Below the pieces are notes generated by a model. That model did not search any database and was not told the origin of the DNA. It was given only the letters and a program-made list of their open reading frames with translations. A DNA stretch of 34,783 bases from a virus: positions 1 through 34,783 of the IMG/VR virus record IMGVR_UViG_3300037852_000207; one strand, 5' to 3'. The first letter of the stretch is position 1. Each line of letters starts with the position of its first letter. Positions 14,245 to 19,953 of this stretch are shown here, piece after piece. A program made the position numbers and the translations under genes.

Positions 14245-14336
14245 ACAAATTTGTCCTTAAGAGTGATAATAGTTGCAAATCCGTGAGCTTCCATTAAAAT
14301 CACTCTTGTCGAAAAGTAGAAATTAAATTTTTACGC

Positions 14337-14366
14337 TTGAAGGGGAGTTCGTCGCTCCCCTTTCAA
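14337..14366. other. GC-rich hairpin in the intergenic gap
   Basis: TTGAAGGGGAG (14337-14347), loop TTCGTCG, CTCCCCTTTCAA (14355-14366): about 11 bp with one bulged T. It lies in the 215-base gene-free stretch 14245-14459, between the start of the minus-strand replication genes and a plus-strand small gene. On the plus strand it is followed by ATCC, so no classical T-run is present. It could insulate transcripts or stabilise an RNA end. Confidence 0.5.
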
Positions 14367-14398
14367 ATCCAAATCCATGTTACTTCTTAAGCCCCTCA

Positions 14399-14427
14399 TT
14401 CTCAATAACATTCTAAAGTGCTATAAC
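14399..14427 (+). promoter_or_regulatory. Candidate promoter for the small plus-strand genes
   Basis: TTCTCA (14399-14404), 17-base spacer, TATAAC (14422-14427), 33 bases before the ATG at 14460. The -10 matches 5 of 6 and the -35 only about 4 of 6, so the call is tentative. The spacer contains ATTCT, as the twin early promoters do. Confidence 0.35.
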
Positions 14428-14459
14428 TAAAAAAGTTTTTTCAGAATAAAGGATTATTT

Positions 14460-14645
14460 ATGAAAAAGTTTTGGGGTTATGTAGATAAATCAGGATGTAT
14501 CTCAATCAAATATTTTGTGAACAAGAATCAGTTAACCGATGTGTTCAATGCAGCGAACATACAAATCATCATCCATCCATTTAAAGCACATGATTATTTT
14601 AAAGCGCATGAGATAGTCAAAGAAATGCTGAATAACGCTTTCTGA
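14460..14645 (+). CDS. Hypothetical small protein
   Basis: 61 aa (MKKFWGYVDKSGCISIKYFV). AAAGGA lies about 7 bases before the ATG. The first part reads as a beta hairpin and the second as a helix with many charged residues (FKAHDYFKAHEIVKEMLNNA). It is followed 42 bases later by a Lys-rich mini-gene and a terminator, so the two form a short plus-strand transcription unit facing the minus-strand genes. Function unknown. Confidence 0.55.
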   Translation: MKKFWGYVDKSGCISIKYFVNKNQLTDVFNAANIQIIIHPFKAHDYFKAHEIVKEMLNNAF

Positions 14646-14687
14646 TACGTTAAGATAAAACTTCCAACCACTCATAAGGATATGATC

Positions 14688-14837
14688 ATGAAAAAGAAAA
14701 AAGGATCAAAGGCCGCGACTAAGGCTGATATCGCCAAGGCTAAAAAGGAAGATATCAAGCAGGACAAAGAGATGATGAAGAAAATGAAAAAAGTTAAGAA
14801 AGCCCGCAAGAAAGCCAGGAAAAAAGCCGCTAAATAA
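14688..14837 (+). CDS. Lys-rich mini-protein
   Basis: 49 aa, more than 40% lysine: MKKKKGSKAATKADIAKAKK, then a helical KEMMKKMKKVKKARKKARKK-type end. The ATG at 14688 has ATAAGGA 7 bases upstream; an ATG at 14682 would be too close. The stop codon lies in the loop of the terminator. It could be a nucleic-acid binding or condensing peptide, but charge alone supports this. Compare 8694-8876 and 21090-21263. Confidence 0.65.
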   Translation: MKKKKGSKAATKADIAKAKKEDIKQDKEMMKKMKKVKKARKKARKKAAK

Positions 14838-14852
14838 GCGGCTTTTCTTTTT
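14822..14852. terminator. Bidirectional intrinsic terminator
   Basis: AAAAGCCGC (14822-14830), loop TAAATAA, GCGGCTTTT (14838-14846), then CTTTTT. A 9 bp stem with a U-rich tail on the plus strand, and an equally good TTTTTT tail on the minus strand. It includes the stop codons of both convergent genes (plus stop 14835-14837, minus stop 14830-14832). Confidence 0.85.
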
Positions 14853-14973
14853 GAATTGTCTCGATAATCTGGATAAATTTCTTACGTTCATCCATTCGTC
14901 CTATGATGTAAGAACCAAGGCATACTATGACATAACAAAGTAACGCAATTGTGATTGACTGCCAGTGTGTCAT
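14830..14973 (-). CDS. Small single-TM membrane protein
   Basis: 47 aa. MTHWQSITIALLCYVIVCLG, then SYIIGRMDERKKFIQIIETI. Residues 6-25 form one hydrophobic segment, followed by a charged tail, so a single-pass inner-membrane protein with cytoplasmic tail is likely. The ATG overlaps the stop of the preceding gene (ATGA). The 3' end runs into the shared terminator. No gene family recognised. It could be a holin-like or superinfection-related membrane protein, but nothing proves it. Confidence 0.6.
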   Translation of the reverse strand: MTHWQSITIALLCYVIVCLGSYIIGRMDERKKFIQIIETIQKEKPLI

Positions 14974-15113
14974 TTCTTCTTTTCCAATTCTTTAATTGCA
15001 AAGTTAAGTGCAGCTGTCAGTGAACCAATCGACATATGTGCCAGATGCGTATTAATTAAAATAACTACTTCTTTGAGTGACGCGACATAAGTTTGTTTAC
15101 AACATTCATTCAT
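14970..15113 (-). CDS. Hypothetical small protein
   Basis: 47 aa (MNECCKQTYVASLKEVVILI, then NTHLAHMSIGSLTAALNFAI). It overlaps both neighbours by four bases or fewer (ATGA), which is the best support. The middle is moderately hydrophobic and could be an amphipathic helix; the C-terminus is KELEKKK. No function assignable. Confidence 0.52.
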   Translation of the reverse strand: MNECCKQTYVASLKEVVILINTHLAHMSIGSLTAALNFAIKELEKKK

Positions 15114-15433
15114 TGTTTATTTCCTTTTTTATTTTTTAATTCATCGTCATTACTAAAAAAATCAACTTTAGTAATAAAAGTCAAGCTCTCGACTGCTTTA
15201 ATTAAAGTATTTTGTGCCATTTTAATGTTTACAAATAATTGAGGTTCACCCTCAGTCATTTCTAAAATTTTATCCAGAACATTTACTAAAGAACCTAAGA
15301 AGACACCCATAGTAAGATTAAGCAATGGAGAAGTATCAATATCTTGTCTAAATTCTTTATAAGTACTTAATATCGATAAATATGAGTGAGTTAATTTTTG
15401 TGATATTTCTATTATTAAATGATCAAAATTCAT
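15110..15433 (-). CDS. Hypothetical helical protein
   Basis: 107 aa (MNFDHLIIEISQKLTHSYLS). Predicted helical, hydrophobic in alternating fashion, with a basic tail (ELKNKKGNKQ). The ATG overlaps the stop of the upstream gene (TAATG). It may be a small structural or regulatory partner in the operon that starts with the Xre repressor. No recognised motif. Confidence 0.57.
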   Translation of the reverse strand: MNFDHLIIEISQKLTHSYLSILSTYKEFRQDIDTSPLLNLTMGVFLGSLVNVLDKILEMTEGEPQLFVNIKMAQNTLIKAVESLTFITKVDFFSNDDELKNKKGNKQ

Positions 15434-15849
15434 TATCCTTTACCCTCCATAAATTTATTTACTTTTAAATTGTGATAACCATTATCAAACTGAGGTGAAA
15501 ATTCAATTGGCACAGTGATCTTTTGAAAATCCTGTTTTCTTTTTCTTCGCCACATTTCAAATTCTTTAAGAAGAGAGTCTGCAAAAAAATAAGCTCTCGG
15601 GAAATAGTCACATTCATCTATCATCGCAAGTCGTGCTGACTCACAGGTGCTAGCTGCTTCATATGCACACTTCTTTGTTTCAGCGATCCATTTGAAGGCA
15701 CCCCGATCACTGCATGATGCAAGAAGTTTCTCAAAATGATTGATCGTGAAATCTGTTTCGACAACGATGTAATAAGCATCGTAACAACCCAGCAAATATG
15801 CAAAATTTGACAGATTTGCTTTACCACCCACCAGTACAAAATCTTTCAT
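15433..15849 (-). CDS. Hypothetical protein
   Basis: 138 aa from the ATG at 15849, which overlaps the preceding stop (TAATG); a longer frame upstream reads antisense-like sequence through the neighbour. It begins MKDFVLVGGKANLSNFAYLL, with several Cys in the middle (YEAASTCESARLAMIDECDY) and a basic stretch (MWRRKRKQDFQKI). The N-terminal VLVGGKANL looks like a nucleotide-type loop but is not a Walker motif. Function unknown. Confidence 0.6.
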   Translation of the reverse strand: MKDFVLVGGKANLSNFAYLLGCYDAYYIVVETDFTINHFEKLLASCSDRGAFKWIAETKKCAYEAASTCESARLAMIDECDYFPRAYFFADSLLKEFEMWRRKRKQDFQKITVPIEFSPQFDNGYHNLKVNKFMEGKG

Positions 15850-16094
15850 TATCCTAAATGTCCTTTCATAAAAATTGTTGCCAGTGTCAAAACCAGTCCT
15901 AATAATGCACCCATGATCCATCTGAAATGCGACCATGAAAGTGAACGCATGTCTTTGATGTCCTGCTCTACCTTTTCAAATTTTTTATCTCCTCTCTCAA
16001 ATCCAAGATCTATTTTTTTTTCCAGTCGCATTAATGTTTCATTGATATGCCCTATACTCTGTTCCAGTAATGCCAGTCTGGTAATTTCTTTCAT
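15849..16094 (-). CDS. Coiled-coil protein with C-terminal membrane anchor
   Basis: 81 aa from the ATG at 16094, with GGGGAGAG 4-5 bases upstream; an earlier ATG at 16124 includes that site. MKEITRLALLEQSIGHINET then LMRLEKKIDLGFERGDKKFE form a coiled coil, then KDMRSLSWSHFRWIMGALLG LV starts a single C-terminal TM segment (residues about 57-78). This layout matches hemolysin XhlA-like and DUF1640-like prophage proteins, which are membrane-associated with no proven enzymatic activity. It follows the Xre gene in the same operon. Confidence 0.65.
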   Translation of the reverse strand: MKEITRLALLEQSIGHINETLMRLEKKIDLGFERGDKKFEKVEQDIKDMRSLSWSHFRWIMGALLGLVLTLATIFMKGHLG

Positions 16095-16134
16095 ATGACT
16101 CTCCCCTGATTGATGAGCATTCATAATCCATTCC

Positions 16135-16341
16135 TTATGACAAAAAATCCTCTATATTCATTTTTATCTTATGCTTCTTGGCTAATTCCACCATCTTTCT
16201 GATCTTGGGTAGACGGGGCGATCTTCGTCCTGTTTCCCAGTTACAGACGGTGCCTGTGGTCACTTCAAGCTCTTGACCAAATTCTGATTGTTCCAATCCT
16301 ATCAACAGTCTGAGCTTCTTTATTGCTTCGTTGACTGACAT
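16135..16341 (-). CDS. Xre-family HTH repressor
   Basis: 68 aa, a single Cro/C1-type HTH: LLIGLEQSEFGQELEVTTGT followed by VCNWETGRRSPRLPKIRKMV. The helix pattern (sQ..fg..l.vt...v..WE.G.r.P) is typical. AAAGGAGA precedes the ATG. It is divergent from the plus-strand recombination operon and probably controls both its own promoter (16369-16397) and the facing one (16440-16468). No integrase is present, so it may control an early-late switch rather than classical lysogeny; that is inference. Confidence 0.85.
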   Translation of the reverse strand: MSVNEAIKKLRLLIGLEQSEFGQELEVTTGTVCNWETGRRSPRLPKIRKMVELAKKHKIKMNIEDFLS

Positions 16342-16368
16342 ATTTTTTCTCCTTTAATTTCAAAAAAC

Positions 16369-16397
16369 TTTATATACATTAATTATTAGTTAGTCAA
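16369..16397 (-). promoter_or_regulatory. Promoter of the Xre operon
   Basis: On the minus strand TTGACT (16397-16392), 17-base spacer, TATAAA (16374-16369), each one mismatch from consensus, 28 bases before the Xre ATG. The -35 lies in a run of TTAGTTAGTCAATCAAT-like repeats that may form operator half-sites. Confidence 0.7.
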
Positions 16398-16439
16398 TCA
16401 ATAGTTTGCAAACAGAATATAAAAACTTATCACACTATG

Positions 16440-16468
16440 TTGACAGTAATATTCTTTGAGTATATTAT
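16440..16468 (+). promoter_or_regulatory. Early promoter of the recombination operon, twin of 9384-9412
   Basis: TTGACA (16440-16445), 17-base spacer, TATTAT (16463-16468). The spacer contains ATTCTTTGAGTAT, and the segment ATTCTTTnAGnATATTATTG is shared with the ardA promoter. The leader also carries the shared TGATGAGGnAATAAAA before ATG. With the Xre promoter 43 bases away on the other strand, this is a classic divergent control region. Confidence 0.8.
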
Positions 16469-16507
16469 TGCAATTGTAACTAATTAACAGTGATGAGGAA
16501 ATAAAAT

Positions 16508-16609
16508 ATGAAATATGATAATAATGTAGTGTTTATAGTAATATCACAAAGCCAAAAGGATTTTGGTGTAATTGACAGACTGGTCAAACCCAGTTTGTTG
16601 ATGGGTTAA
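16508..16609 (+). CDS. Leader peptide candidate of the recombination operon
   Basis: 33 aa (MKYDNNVVFIVISQSQKDFG, then VIDRLVKPSLLMG). It begins directly after the leader shared with ardA, and GATGAGG gives a ribosome binding site 9-10 bases upstream. It ends 12 bases before the next gene, which has its own GGAGG site. The frame shows no hydrophobic anchor. It may be a regulatory leader peptide or a true micro-protein. The argument is position and leader quality. Confidence 0.45.
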   Translation: MKYDNNVVFIVISQSQKDFGVIDRLVKPSLLMG

Positions 16610-16621
16610 GGAGGGCTGACC

Positions 16622-16870
16622 ATGAAAGAAATTAATTCCTATATTGATCGTTGTCTGATTGATGAATATGCCACTAAGAGTTTTGATGAAGGTTATTCAC
16701 TTGATGTTGATGATCTATCCGAACATGAACGCTCAAATTTCCTTGATGTATTGATGAAGCATGACACGAATGTCCGTGACTATGTGTTATTTCAAATGCA
16801 GAAATTAATTGATCAGCGCTTACCTCAAGTTGAAGTTGAAGACCGCTTCTTTGGTCGGGGTGCAGCATGA
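16622..16870 (+). CDS. Hypothetical acidic protein
   Basis: 82 aa (MKEINSYIDRCLIDEYATKS). Strong GGAGG site before the ATG. The middle is acidic (SFDEGYSLDVDDLSEHERSN), and the C-terminus ends with EVEDRFFGRGAA. The stop overlaps the next ATG (ATGA). It is the first sizeable gene of the recombination operon, ahead of the Sak4-like ATPase. Function unknown, though it is conserved-looking in composition. Confidence 0.6.
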   Translation: MKEINSYIDRCLIDEYATKSFDEGYSLDVDDLSEHERSNFLDVLMKHDTNVRDYVLFQMQKLIDQRLPQVEVEDRFFGRGAA

Positions 16871-17001
16871 AAGATTTTGTAACTGCGAGACAACGATTAA
16901 CTAATCCATTTAAGAAACGCCTCTTTACTGAGGCGTTCTGGATCAGCTGCACTTTCTTTTCTATCACAATTATTATTTTTGAGGTGATCAATCATGTCTA
17001 A
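16867..17001 (+). CDS. Small TM protein candidate
   Basis: 44 aa. MKDFVTARQRLTNPFKKRLF followed by a hydrophobic segment FWISCTFFSITIIIF (residues about 24-38). Its start overlaps the preceding stop (ATGA) and its end overlaps the next ATG by 8 bases. The same bases contain a perfect 8 bp hairpin (16916-16937), so the region may be a regulatory RNA element instead of a gene. The case for coding rests on coupling and the TM segment. Confidence 0.42.
   Translation: MKDFVTARQRLTNPFKKRLFTEAFWISCTFFSITIIIFEVINHV
16916..16937 (+). other. Hairpin inside the recombination operon
   Basis: AACGCCTC (16916-16923), loop TTTACT, GAGGCGTT (16930-16937): eight perfect base pairs. It lies 57 bases before the Sak4-like ATG. 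There is no immediate T-run, so it is more likely an RNA processing or attenuation element than a strong terminator. It overlaps the 44 aa reading frame. Confidence 0.55.
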
Positions 17002-17665
17002 TACATCAATCATTATGGGCGAATCGGGAACCGGTAAAAGTACATCAATGAGAAACCTTGATCCAGCTGAAACATTCATCATTAATGTAATGAATAAGCC
17101 ACTACCATTTCGTGGTTACAAAAGCATGTACACCAAGGTTTCACCCGATGGTCTGACCGGTAATTATTATGCGTCAACGAACTATGATCACATTACACTG
17201 GTCATTAACAAAATTAATTTAAAACGTCCTGAAATTAAAACCATTATCTTGGATGACTTCCAATATTTAATGGCGGATGAATTTATGATGCGCTGCATGG
17301 AGCGTGGCTTTGACAAGTTTGCTGAAATGGGAAATCATGCCTATCAGCTTTTGAAAATGTTACCGACGTTACGTGATGACTTGGACATTTTTATTTTGAC
17401 CCACTCTGAACCCAATGAGCTGGGCAAAATGAAAATTAAGACTATCGGCAAGATGATTGACAATAATGTGACGATTGAAGGAATGTACTCAACCGTACTT
17501 CAAACAGAATTACGTGACGGTCAATATACTTTTATCACCCAGGGTGATGCGCGTCACATAGCAAAATCACCAATGGGCATGTTTGATTCACGCAACATTC
17601 CAAATGATCTGGCTATCGTAAAACAAAGAATGTCTGCTTACTTCAATGAGGGGGCTATTCTATGA
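16994..17665 (+). CDS. Sak4-like single-strand annealing ATPase
   Basis: 223 aa. Walker A GESGTGKST at residues 9-17 close to the N-terminus, Walker B TIILDDFQ at 83-90, and an ILTHSEP segment at 134-140 define the small RecA-like AAA_24 family of phages, which includes Sak4. Sak4 binds single-stranded DNA and promotes annealing-type homologous recombination, usually together with an SSB. The gene is followed by Gp157-like and DUF669-like genes, the usual neighbours of Sak4. It overlaps the 44 aa frame at its start and the 34 aa frame at its end. Confidence 0.88.
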   Translation: MSNTSIIMGESGTGKSTSMRNLDPAETFIINVMNKPLPFRGYKSMYTKVSPDGLTGNYYASTNYDHITLVINKINLKRPEIKTIILDDFQYLMADEFMMRCMERGFDKFAEMGNHAYQLLKMLPTLRDDLDIFILTHSEPNELGKMKIKTIGKMIDNNVTIEGMYSTVLQTELRDGQYTFITQGDARHIAKSPMGMFDSRNIPNDLAIVKQRMSAYFNEGAIL

Positions 17666-17766
17666 GCAAAATGGGTCAGTGGTTTTTTGAGCTGGAAGAA
17701 AAACATCTTAATAAAGAATGTGACAATAAATGTTATTTTTGTGAACACGAAGGATATGAACTATGA
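17662..17766 (+). CDS. Cys-containing mini-protein
   Basis: 34 aa (MSKMGQWFFELEEKHLNKEC, then DNKCYFCEHEGYEL). CxxxC and CxxC within 10 residues suggest a small metal site. Its start overlaps the Sak4-like stop (ATGA) and its stop overlaps the Gp157-like start (ATGA), so it is translationally coupled on both sides, which argues for a real gene despite its size. Function unknown. Confidence 0.62.
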   Translation: MSKMGQWFFELEEKHLNKECDNKCYFCEHEGYEL

Positions 17767-18257
17767 AACTGTTTGAAATTGCGAATGAATATGAATCTTT
17801 GTTAGAACAGGCTTTTGACGCTGAAACCGGTGAGATAGATGTACAGGCCATTGCCCGTCTGGATGAAGTACAAATAGATATTAAAGAAAAAGGGATTGCG
17901 GTTGCATCGTATATTAAAAATATCGATGCAGAACGTAAGGCCATTGAAGATGCAAAGAAAGCCATGGCAGAACGGGAAGCGCGACTTGAACGTCGCGTTT
18001 CCTATCTGACTGACTATCTTAAATCGAATATGGCACGATGCGGGATGACAGAAATTTCATGCCCTTATTTTGTAGTGAAATTGAAAAAATGTCCTGTATC
18101 GGTTGAGATACTTGATGAAGCATCCATTCCTGACAGTTACAAAAAAGAAAAGGTAACGGTCAGTCTGGATAAGATGAAAATCAAGGAAGAAATTCTGGCG
18201 GGTACATCCATTCCGGGTGCAAGACTCAATCAGAATATGCGGTTAGAAATTCGTTAA
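17763..18257 (+). CDS. Gp157-like protein (siphovirus Gp157 family)
   Basis: 164 aa. Begins MKLFEIANEYESLLEQAFDA, then a coiled-coil middle (ERKAIEDAKKAMAEREARLE, about residues 55-75), RRVSYLTDYLKSNMARCGMT and C-terminal IPDSYKKEKVTVSLDKMKIK. This order is the siphovirus Gp157 pattern, a family linked with phage resistance in Streptococcus and common in recombination modules beside Sak4 and SSB-like genes. Mechanism is not established. The ATG overlaps the preceding stop. Confidence 0.86.
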   Translation: MKLFEIANEYESLLEQAFDAETGEIDVQAIARLDEVQIDIKEKGIAVASYIKNIDAERKAIEDAKKAMAEREARLERRVSYLTDYLKSNMARCGMTEISCPYFVVKLKKCPVSVEILDEASIPDSYKKEKVTVSLDKMKIKEEILAGTSIPGARLNQNMRLEIR

Positions 18258-18278
18258 TTTATTAAAGGGAGAACACCA

Positions 18279-18740
18279 ATGGCTTTATCGTATCACCGTA
18301 TTAATGAAGAAGAAGATCAAATGCGTAATGTCTTTGAAAAGGGAGGATATGCATTTCAGGTCAAAAGTATTGAATCAAAGAAAACAAAGTCTGGTAACAA
18401 TTTAATGCTGGTTGTGGAACTAAGCGTTCATGATTCAAAGTTCGCACGCACCATAAATGTCAAAGACTGGATTGTACTCGATATGGAAGAAATGGCATGG
18501 AAATTACGTCACTTTGCAGCGACCTGCGGTTTGCTTGAAAAGTATGATGCAGAAGAACTGGACGCTAAAGATTTCCTGGGAAAATATGGAGTAGTTAAGT
18601 TATCCATTCGTGAATATGAACAGGATGGTGAGCTACGCAAGGCCAATGCAGTTGCTGACTATATCAAGCCCGGCAAGGAAAATTTGAAAGAAGCGACACC
18701 GTCCAATGACTTTGTTGACGACGATATTCCAAATATGTAA
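18279..18740 (+). CDS. DUF669 single-strand binding-like protein
   Basis: 153 aa. AFQVKSIESKKTKSGNNLML followed by VVELSVHDSKFARTINVKDW, then WKLRHFAATCGLLEKYDAEE and an acidic C-terminus ending in DDDIPNM. The acidic tail is the usual feature of SSB proteins, which use it to recruit partners, and the domain matches DUF669, often the SSB partner of Sak or Sak4 recombinases. It has an AGGGAGA site about 8 bases before the ATG. It closes the recombination module. Confidence 0.82.
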   Translation: MALSYHRINEEEDQMRNVFEKGGYAFQVKSIESKKTKSGNNLMLVVELSVHDSKFARTINVKDWIVLDMEEMAWKLRHFAATCGLLEKYDAEELDAKDFLGKYGVVKLSIREYEQDGELRKANAVADYIKPGKENLKEATPSNDFVDDDIPNM

Positions 18741-18800
18741 AAGTCTTGCATACTGAATGAATATTGCGCCAAAATGTCCGGCTTTGTGCATGGAGGCGCA

Positions 18801-18950
18801 ATGGTTTCACGATGTTGTTCCACGGACGTTGATCTTGTCCGGTCAGAAACAGATTATTATGCCTGTTGTAAATGTTTGAGACCGTGTGAATTAAAGGAAT
18901 TGAAAGATGACAGCAGAGTGGGAAACGATCAATCAGATTTCTACCAGTGA
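18801..18950 (+). CDS. Small Cys-rich protein
   Basis: 49 aa (MVSRCCSTDVDLVRSETDYY, then ACCKCLRPCELKELKDD). GGAGG lies 4 bases before the ATG at 18801; an in-frame ATG at 18774 lacks such a site. Cys5/6 and C..C-type clusters (Cys22, 23, 25, 29) could bind one zinc ion. It overlaps the next small gene by 44 bases in another frame. No family recognised. Confidence 0.58.
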   Translation: MVSRCCSTDVDLVRSETDYYACCKCLRPCELKELKDDSRVGNDQSDFYQ

Positions 18951-19074
18951 TACAACGCAGCGCATGTCGGTATTAGGTGGCTGGCTTGTCTGTCGTGTCA
19001 ATGGCATACATTTACCACAACAAATGGCATCATGGTTTGTTAGTGATCCAGAACATAGCTGGGTCATTGATTAG
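18907..19074 (+). CDS. Hypothetical small protein
   Basis: 55 aa (MTAEWETINQISTSDTTQRM, then SVLGGWLVCRVNGIHLPQQM and WFVSDPEHSWVID). GAATTGAAAG before the ATG gives only a weak ribosome binding site. The text GGWLVCRVNG followed by VSDPEHSW resembles small phage proteins with a beta hairpin; I cannot name a family. It ends just before the RNA-like module at 19082. Confidence 0.5.
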   Translation: MTAEWETINQISTSDTTQRMSVLGGWLVCRVNGIHLPQQMASWFVSDPEHSWVID

Positions 19075-19081
19075 AGTTTAT

Positions 19082-19132
19082 GTCCGCAGTGGCCTTTACC
19101 TCATCACTAATGGCCAATAATCTGCGGACGCC
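19082..19132 (+). ncRNA. RNA-like module 1 (minimal, 8 bp closing stem)
   Basis: GTCCGCAG (19082-19089) pairs perfectly with CTGCGGAC (19122-19129), enclosing a second stem TGGCC/GGCCA (19090-19094, 19112-19116). It is preceded by AGTTTAT and followed by GCC, like the other modules. The closing stem shares GT..GCAG with module 6 (20213). A transcript is not proven. The same bases can be read as a 40-codon frame, but without a good ribosome binding site. Confidence 0.55.
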
Positions 19133-19133
19133 T

Positions 19134-19238
19134 TTTATGGCCGACGATACTGGAGACTGGATTATAAAAACGGTCGCGCGCAAACGCATAAATTCCGTGT
19201 AATAAAAATCCTATGCACTCACGGGAAAATAGGCCACC
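19134..19238 (+). ncRNA. RNA-like module 2 (shares head and tail with module 4)
   Basis: The 17-base head TTTATGGCCGACGATAC (19134-19150) is repeated exactly at 19740-19756, and the tail GGGAAAATAnGCCACC (19223-19238) is repeated at 19792-19807. The middle differs from module 4. GGATT (19158-19162) can pair with AATCC, and ACGG with CCGT inside. It lies in the 5' region of the cspA-like gene, so it could act as a leader element. Function unknown. Confidence 0.5.
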
Positions 19239-19264
19239 CATTAATTTATTAAGGACGATTTAAA

Positions 19265-19477
19265 ATGAGAGCGCAAGGGAATGTTAAGTGGTTTGATAAT
19301 CAGAAAGGTTATGGATTTATCGCAGGCGATGACGGAAAAGATGTCTTTGTTCACTTCTCGGCTGTACGTGCCAAAGGCTTTCGTACACTGGATGAAGGAC
19401 AGCGAGTTGACTTCACTGTCACTCAAGGCAAAAAAGGTTTGCAAGCCGAAGATGTTGAAGTTATAAGTGAGCGTTAA
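19265..19477 (+). CDS. CspA-family cold-shock protein
   Basis: 70 aa, a single cold-shock domain. [20 protein letters not shown] followed by DVFVHFSAV matches RNP1 (KGYGFI) and RNP2 (VFVHFS), then [20 protein letters not shown]. It is of the usual length for the family. AAGGACGA lies before the ATG. These proteins bind single-stranded nucleic acid and melt RNA structure. Its place between structured RNA modules is suggestive: it could act as a chaperone for those RNAs, though that is inference. Confidence 0.96.
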   Translation: MRAQGNVKWFDNQKGYGFIAGDDGKDVFVHFSAVRAKGFRTLDEGQRVDFTVTQGKKGLQAEDVEVISER

Positions 19478-19486
19478 TTAAAAAAT

Positions 19487-19552
19487 GGCAATCAGGATGT
19501 AACCTTGGCGAAAGGTACATTGAATGGCTGCGGGTCATTCAGATTGCCACCA
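19487..19552 (+). ncRNA. RNA-like module 3 (three-way junction ending ACCA)
   Basis: GGCAATC (19487-19493) pairs with GATTGCC (19542-19548), followed by ACCA. Inside are ATGT-(A)-ACCTT/AAGGT-ACAT (19497-19520) and GAATG/CATTC (19522-19526, 19536-19540) separated by one base from the closing stem. The 66-base element has acceptor-stem geometry of 7 bp plus ACCA but lacks a recognisable anticodon arm or canonical T-loop. The same acceptor sequence is used by module 5 at 19954. Confidence 0.6.
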
Positions 19553-19567
19553 ATTTAAGGTGAAGAT

Positions 19568-19735
19568 ATGAAGAAATTATTTTTATTAGGATTAGCTTTA
19601 ATCAGTTTTAATTGTTACGCAGAAGATACGAAAACTATTAATTTACCCACAGTCTGTAACGGCAAGCCGTGCCCTCGTTGTTGCCCACCATGGGAGCAAC
19701 CTGATCCTTGCTGTCAGAAGAAATTGTGTCATTAA
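19568..19735 (+). CDS. Small secreted Cys-rich protein
   Basis: 55 aa. MKKLFLLGLALISFNCYA is a clear signal peptide (cleavage predicted after Ala18; Cys16 is not in a standard lipobox). The mature part has VCNGKPCPRCCPPWEQPDPC and CQKKLCH, with seven Cys in about 36 residues, so disulfide pairs in the periplasm are likely. AAGGTGAAG lies before the ATG. No family recognised. It sits between two RNA-like modules. It might modify the host envelope or exclude superinfection; not shown. Confidence 0.68.
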   Translation: MKKLFLLGLALISFNCYAEDTKTINLPTVCNGKPCPRCCPPWEQPDPCCQKKLCH

Positions 19736-19739
19736 AAAG

Positions 19740-19808
19740 TTTATGGCCGACGATACCAGCATTAACTGGTTATAATGCTAGCATACCATCTGGGAAAATA
19801 AGCCACCA
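19740..19808 (+). ncRNA. RNA-like module 4 (shares head and tail with module 2)
   Basis: Head TTTATGGCCGACGATAC (19740-19756) and tail GGGAAAATAAGCCACCA (19792-19808) repeat module 2. Between them AGCATTA and TAATGCT form a 7 bp stem with loop ACTGGTTA. The end GCC-ACCA resembles an acceptor end (pairs with GGC at 19745-19747), although that closing stem is only 3 bp. It starts 4 bases past the preceding stop codon. Confidence 0.5.
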
Positions 19809-19814
19809 GTTTAT

Positions 19815-19907
19815 GGGGAGAGAAGGGATAAAGACCCTAGTAGTCGTCAAAGTAAGCGTACGATGAAATGATGATGGTCGGTAAAACTCGCGGCCTCTTC
19901 CCCTCCA
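19815..19907 (+). ncRNA. RNA-like module (acceptor-like stem, ends TCCA)
   Basis: GGGGAGA (19815-19821) pairs with TCTTCCCC (19896-19903, one bulged T). AGGG/CCCT (19824-19827, 19835-19838) makes a 4 bp arm close to the first stem, and GGTCG/CGGCC (19876-19880, 19891-19895) makes a 5 bp arm directly against the last stem. This is tRNA-like placement of D-like and T-like arms. It ends T-CCA and is followed at once by AGTTTATG. It starts just after the octamer that follows module 4. Confidence 0.5.
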
Positions 19908-19953
19908 GTTTATGTTATTAAGTTATTACAAAAAAATGTTGTTACAAGTTTAT

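Noticed and set aside
19080-19202. 40-codon frame starting MSAVAFTSSL across modules 1 and 2
   Set aside because: No convincing ribosome binding site, and it crosses two structured modules whose stems explain the sequence. Kept as a possible micro-protein only.
19134-19238. Peptide text FYGRRYWRLDYKNGR in another frame, resembling the arm-binding domain of tyrosine integrases
   Set aside because: No start codon, an in-frame stop just upstream and no catalytic domain nearby. Could be a remnant but likely chance.
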